Shown here piece by piece: positions 6,669 to 9,896 of a DNA stretch of 9,896 nucleotides. Source of the stretch: Stagnihabitans sp043721775. GTDB lineage: Bacteria > Pseudomonadota > Alphaproteobacteria > Rhodobacterales > Rhodobacteraceae. The notes under the pieces were generated by a model, which was not told where the DNA came from, made no database searches, and saw nothing but the letters and a program-made list of their open reading frames with translations. Within the stretch, counting starts at the first letter, position 1. Each line of letters begins with the position of its first letter. The stretch lies in the NCBI GenBank assembly GCA_043721775.1, contig JAYSQA010000362.1:1-9896 (forward strand), given 5' to 3'. Both the position numbers and the translations under genes were made by a program.

Positions 6669-8042
6669 ATGCAGGTCAAGCTGACAGCAGGACAGGGCGG
6701 CTGGGCGGCACTTCTGGTGCTAAGTTCGGTGCTGGCGCTGACCGCCTGCAAAAAGAACGATATCCTGCAAGGCACCCGCTTCCCGGTGCGTGCTCCGCTG
6801 GAAGATTCGATCCCGGTCGGCGGTCAGCCCGCCCCGGTGGCCCCTCCGGACAGGCCAGCCAACCAGTCGGCCAGCATTGCGCTGCCTGCCATGGTATCAA
6901 ACGCCGATTGGCCGCAGCGTGGCGGCAATGGGCAGCACGACGGGCCGCATGGCGTGCTGTCCGCCGCACCGCAACTGGTCTGGTCGGTTGGTATTGGTGC
7001 TGGCAATTCGCACAAGAACCGCATCACGGCAGCGCCTGTCGTGGCGGCGGGTGCGGTCTTTGCGATGGATGCGCTGTCGGGTGTTACGGCGGTTTCGGTT
7101 GCGGGGGCCAAGCTGTGGCACGCCGACTTGACGGCGGCTTTTGATGCCGGTGGCGGCGTGTCGGGCGGTGGTCTGGCAGCTGATGGCGGCAGGGTCTATG
7201 CGACGACCGGCTATGGCGAGGTGGTGGCGCTGAATGGCGCTGACGGTTCGGTGATCTGGCGGCAACGCCTGGGAGCTTCGCCCGCTGGCGCACCGGCGGT
7301 GGCGGGCAATCTGGTGTTCGTGGTGGGCGATGACGGCTCTGCCTGGGCGCTGAACGCGGCAAACGGCCGGATGGTGTGGCAGGTGACCGGAGCCTCGGCC
7401 AGTGATGCGTTCCATTTTGACGGCGGTGCTTCGCCTGCGGTTAATGGCAAAACGGTGGTGTTCCCGTTCAGCAGCGGCGGGTTGATGGCAGCGGATACCG
7501 GCACAGGCACGCAGCAATGGATGGCTGCGGTGTCAGGCACCCGTCTGGGCCGGGCTTACGCGGATGAGGGCGATGTGACCGGCGATCCGGTGCTGTCGGG
7601 CGGCATCCTGTATGCGGGCACCCAAGGCGGGCGGACCGGGGCCTATTCGATGGCCACCGGCCAGCGCCTTTGGACGGCGGAAGAGGGCGCTTTGAACCCG
7701 CCGCTGGTGGTGGGCGGTTCCGTCTTCGTGGTCAACGATGAAGGCCGTCTGGTGCGCCTGAACGCGCGGGATGGTGCGACGATCTGGGCCGTCGATCTGC
7801 CCTATTACACCAGGACCAAACCCAAAAAGCTTTCGGTGATCACGGTCAACTTCGGCCCGGTTCTGGCGGGGGGGCATATTGTCGTGGTGTCCTCGGACGG
7901 CCAGTTGCGCAGCTTCAACGCCACCGACGGGTCCTTGGCCGGGCAAGCCGCCATTCCGGGCGGAGCGGCCACTCCGGCTGCGCTGGCGCAGGGGCTGCTG
8001 TTTGTGGTGAACGCCAAAGGGCAACTTCTGGCTTTCCGCTGA
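6669..8042 (+). CDS. bamB: BamB-like outer-membrane-assembly lipoprotein, PQQ-type beta-propeller
   Basis: A 457-residue protein with a lipoprotein signal peptide: hydrophobic stretch WAALLVLSSVLALTAC with a lipobox ending at Cys27, followed by KKN and not Asp, so sorting to the outer membrane is expected. A Pro-rich linker of roughly 50 residues follows, then WPQRGGNGQHDG and a set of PQQ-like propeller repeats, each with a W motif (LVWSVGIGAG, KLWHADL, VIWRQRLG, MVWQVTG, QQWMAAVSG, RLWTAEEG, TIWAVDLP) and GG/DG turns. This fits an eight-bladed propeller. BamB binds BamA in the complex that inserts beta-barrel proteins. E. coli BamB is about 390 residues, so the excess is mostly the N-terminal linker. 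The gene starts 9 bases after the yfgM stop, so the two are probably co-transcribed; AGGA at 6663-6666 is the only Shine-Dalgarno-like element and is rather close to the ATG. A quinoprotein enzyme is unlikely, since a lipoprotein between yfgM and der points to BamB. Confidence 0.87.
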   Translation: MQVKLTAGQGGWAALLVLSSVLALTACKKNDILQGTRFPVRAPLEDSIPVGGQPAPVAPPDRPANQSASIALPAMVSNADWPQRGGNGQHDGPHGVLSAAPQLVWSVGIGAGNSHKNRITAAPVVAAGAVFAMDALSGVTAVSVAGAKLWHADLTAAFDAGGGVSGGGLAADGGRVYATTGYGEVVALNGADGSVIWRQRLGASPAGAPAVAGNLVFVVGDDGSAWALNAANGRMVWQVTGASASDAFHFDGGASPAVNGKTVVFPFSSGGLMAADTGTGTQQWMAAVSGTRLGRAYADEGDVTGDPVLSGGILYAGTQGGRTGAYSMATGQRLWTAEEGALNPPLVVGGSVFVVNDEGRLVRLNARDGATIWAVDLPYYTRTKPKKLSVITVNFGPVLAGGHIVVVSSDGQLRSFNATDGSLAGQAAIPGGAATPAALAQGLLFVVNAKGQLLAFR

Positions 8043-8090
8043 CCGGGTTCCGGTGTAAGGCAACCGCTTGCAAGGCCAGATAGGTTCGGT

Positions 8091-8167
8091 CGATTTCAGA
8101 ATCGTCCGGGCCGCGCTGGTTTTTTGACGTCACGCAGATCAGGCGGGGAACCCGACTGGCGATCTGC
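8091..8167. promoter_or_regulatory. der leader region with inverted repeats
   Basis: The 139-base gap between bamB and der holds a small hairpin CGATT/AATCG (8091-8104), a T-run (8119-8125), the 8-bp palindrome TGACGTCA (8125-8132), and an inverted repeat GCAGATC (8134-8140) / GATCTGC (8161-8167) that ends 4 bases before the Shine-Dalgarno of der. No convincing -35/-10 pair is visible. It may hold a der promoter or a weak terminator after bamB; the purpose of the repeats is unknown. Confidence 0.35.
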
Positions 8168-8181
8168 ACTAAGGAATGCAG

Positions 8182-9651
8182 ATGAGCTTTACCCTCGCCA
8201 TCGTGGGCCGCCCCAATGTGGGCAAGTCGACCCTGTTCAACCGGCTTGTCGGCCGCAAACTCGCCCTGGTCGATGACCAGCCCGGCGTCACCCGTGATTT
8301 GCGCGAGGGCGATGCCAAGCTGTTCGACCTGCGCTTTACGGTGATCGACACGGCGGGCCTTGAGGAAATAACCGACGACAGCTTGCAGGGCCGGATGCGC
8401 CGCCTGACCGAACGCGCCGTTGATATGGCCGACGTCAGCCTGTTCCTGATTGATGGCCGGGTCGGTGTGACGCCGTCAGACGAGACCTTTGCCGAGATTC
8501 TGCGCAAGAAGGGTGCCAAGGTGATCCTTGGCGTCAACAAGGCCGAAGGCAAGGCCGGCGACGCCGGTGCGCTGGAGGGGTGGAGCCTTGGCCTTGGCGA
8601 GCCGATCCGCCTGTCTGCCGAACATGGCGAGGGCATTGACGATCTGTACAACGCGCTGAAACCCTACGAGGAACTTTTCGCCGCCCGGGCCGAGGCTGAT
8701 GCGCCGGTGGTGGACGTTGAAATCTCGGAAGAAGAAGCCGAACTTGAGCCGGACGAGGATGCCTGGCGGCCTTCGCTGGACAAGCCGTTGCAGATTGCGG
8801 TGATTGGTCGCCCGAATGCCGGGAAATCGACGCTGATCAACACGATCCTTGGCTATGACCGCCTGCTGACCGGACCGGAACCGGGGATCACCCGCGATTC
8901 CATCTCGGTCAAGACCGAATGGCTGGGCACGCCGACACGGATTTTCGACACGGCGGGGATGCGCAAGAAGGCCCGCGTGGTAGAGAAGCTGGAAAAGCTG
9001 TCGGTGGCCGATGGCTTGCGCGCCGTGCGGTTCGCTGAAGTGGTAGTTGTGCTGCTGGACGTCGAAATTCCGTTCGAAACCCAAGACCTGCGCATCTGCG
9101 ACTTTGCCGAGACCGAGGGCCGCGCTGTCGTCGTCGCCATCAACAAATGGGACCTTGAGGACGAAAAGCAGGAAAAGCTGGCGGAGCTGAAAGAGATGTT
9201 CGAACGCCTGCTGCCGCAGTTGCGTGGGGCACCTTTGGTCACAATATCCGGCAAGACCGGGCGCGGCCTTGACCGTCTGCATGAAGCCATCCTGAAGGCG
9301 CACGCCGTCTGGAATCGCCGCGTCACCACGGCCCGGCTGAACACCTGGCTGGGGGCGATGACCGAGGCCCACCCGCCACCGGCCCCCGGCGGCAAGCGCA
9401 TCCGGATGCGCTATATGACACAGGTAAAGACCCGTCCGCCGAACTTCATCGTGATGTGTTCCCACCCTGAAGACATGCCCGACAGCTATCGCCGCTATCT
9501 GGTGAACGGCTTGCGAGAGCACTTCGACATGCCAGGCACCCCGATCCGGCTGACGCTGCGGTCACAGGGCGACAAGAACCCTTTCAAGAACCCCAAGTTC
9601 AACACGCCTTCGCGCCTTCGCAAGCACCTGGACGGCCCGAAGAAAGGCTGA
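8182..9651 (+). CDS. der: Ribosome-assembly GTPase Der (EngA)
   Basis: A 489-residue essential GTPase with two tandem G domains and a C-terminal KH-like domain; it acts in late assembly of the 50S ribosomal subunit. First G domain: G1 GRPNVGKS (9-16), G3 DTAG (56-59), G4 NKAE (119-122), G5 SAE (145-147). Second: G1 GRPNAGKS (209-216), G3 DTAG (256-259), G4 NKWD (321-324), G5 SGK (356-358). The acidic linker between them (EEEAELEPDEDAW) is typical. The KH-like region runs from about 380 to the end, with MRYMTQVKTRPPNFIVMCSHP. An ATG at 8176 touches AAGGA (8171-8175) directly, whereas ATG 8182 lies 6 bases after it and gives the usual MSFTLAIVGRPNVGKST start, so 8182 is chosen. Length fits alphaproteobacterial Der. 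First-domain G4 has NKAE where many proteins have NKxD, which is common in Der. Confidence 0.97.
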   Translation: MSFTLAIVGRPNVGKSTLFNRLVGRKLALVDDQPGVTRDLREGDAKLFDLRFTVIDTAGLEEITDDSLQGRMRRLTERAVDMADVSLFLIDGRVGVTPSDETFAEILRKKGAKVILGVNKAEGKAGDAGALEGWSLGLGEPIRLSAEHGEGIDDLYNALKPYEELFAARAEADAPVVDVEISEEEAELEPDEDAWRPSLDKPLQIAVIGRPNAGKSTLINTILGYDRLLTGPEPGITRDSISVKTEWLGTPTRIFDTAGMRKKARVVEKLEKLSVADGLRAVRFAEVVVVLLDVEIPFETQDLRICDFAETEGRAVVVAINKWDLEDEKQEKLAELKEMFERLLPQLRGAPLVTISGKTGRGLDRLHEAILKAHAVWNRRVTTARLNTWLGAMTEAHPPPAPGGKRIRMRYMTQVKTRPPNFIVMCSHPEDMPDSYRRYLVNGLREHFDMPGTPIRLTLRSQGDKNPFKNPKFNTPSRLRKHLDGPKKG

Positions 9652-9683
9652 TGGCTTGGCCTTGGCCAACGACCGGTTTGACG

Positions 9684-9707
9684 AGGGCTGAGGCAAGCCT
9701 CAGCCCT
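9684..9707 (+). terminator. Strong hairpin downstream of der
   Basis: AGGGCTGAGGC (9684-9694) and GCCTCAGCCCT (9697-9707) are perfect reverse complements separated by AA; in RNA the innermost pair would open to give a 10-bp stem with a 4-base loop. It begins 32 bases after the der stop and is the best terminator candidate for the yfgM-bamB-der transcript. Only TGGG follows, so there is no classical U-run. Confidence 0.6.
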
Positions 9708-9727
9708 TGGGCATGCTGCCGTCAAGG

Positions 9728-9778
9728 CCGGGGGGCTTCGCGCCCCCCGGACCCCCTGCGGGATATTTGTGAACAAAT
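9728..9778. repeat. GC hairpin plus GGATATTTGT intergenic element
   Basis: CCGGGGGGC (9728-9736) pairs perfectly with GCCCCCCGG (9742-9750) around TTCGC. GGATATTTGT follows at 9761-9770, and ATTTGT/ACAAAT (9765-9778) is itself an inverted repeat around GA. The decamer is shared with 4029-4038. I recall this arrangement as frequent between genes of Rhodobacterales; the hairpin may serve as a second, bidirectional terminator after der. Confidence 0.55.
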
Positions 9779-9797
9779 GAAAGTGGAAAAGGCCTAG

Positions 9798-9896
9798 CAG
9801 GCTGCTGAAAAATGATTTTCAAGCGTATCGGATAGAACGAATGTTCCGTCTTTTACCCTTTTTCGTCGCTCAAGCCACCTTTTTCGCACTTTCCGA
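9798..9896. mobile_element. End of an insertion sequence, probably IS1182-like (runs off the window)
   Basis: CAGGCTGCTGAAAAA starts at 9798 and matches the terminal inverted repeat I recall for IS1182-family elements, whose other end reads TTTTTCAGCAGCCTG. It is preceded by CTAG (9794-9797), a palindrome reported as target for several members. From here on the composition is clearly more AT-rich than the rest of the window, with T-runs, and no ORF of the host type continues. The transposase would lie beyond 9896, so neither family nor completeness can be shown here. Confidence 0.55.

Noticed and set aside
6669..8042. PQQ-dependent dehydrogenase
   Set aside because: The propeller repeats are of the PQQ-like structural type, but the lipobox and the yfgM/der neighbours point to BamB; I see no dehydrogenase active-site pattern.
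8176..8184. Der start at ATG 8176
   Set aside because: The Shine-Dalgarno AAGGA would touch this codon; ATG 8182 has proper spacing and gives the family's usual N-terminus.
8476..9522. Long - strand frame of 348 codons inside der
   Set aside because: Antisense shadow of a highly conserved GTPase; the product has no family features.

Overview
The window reads as ordinary chromosome of a high-GC alphaproteobacterium, most likely in the order Rhodobacterales. Supporting signs are strong GC bias at third codon positions, protein sequences that look like that group (Atm1-type exporter, Der, LysM protein), and GC-rich hairpins followed by GGATATTTGT, which I recall as common between genes there. 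Genus cannot be read from the sequence. I see no tRNA, rRNA, CRISPR array or prophage.

Left part (1-1919): the C-terminal part of a RarD-type EamA transporter on the + strand converges, with a 4-base overlap, on a pentapeptide-repeat protein on the - strand. That protein has features reminiscent of Qnr/MfpA gyrase-protecting proteins. Upstream of it, also on the - strand, is a LOG-family nucleoside-monophosphate phosphoribohydrolase. The short gap between them holds two sets of three 15-bp direct repeats around a perfect palindrome; this is the least explained DNA in the window.

Middle (2036-5901, + strand): a membrane-anchored, very Ala/Thr-rich LysM protein transcribed divergently from the LOG gene, then an Atm1/ABCB7-like ABC exporter (permease fused to ATPase).

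Right part (5976-9651, + strand): a YfgM-like single-span protein, a BamB-like beta-propeller lipoprotein and the ribosome-assembly GTPase Der. This order matches the enterobacterial yfgM-bamB-der block, so the cluster links envelope biogenesis (periplasmic chaperone network, outer-membrane protein assembly) to 50S maturation.

After der come two strong GC hairpins and then, at about 9798, what looks like the terminal inverted repeat of an IS1182-like insertion sequence running off the window. Its base composition is visibly more AT-rich. No clearly new biological system is evident; the best leads are the 15-bp repeat cluster, the Qnr-like protein, and the hairpin-plus-GGATATTTGT element that seems to supply the ribosome binding site of the ABC exporter.
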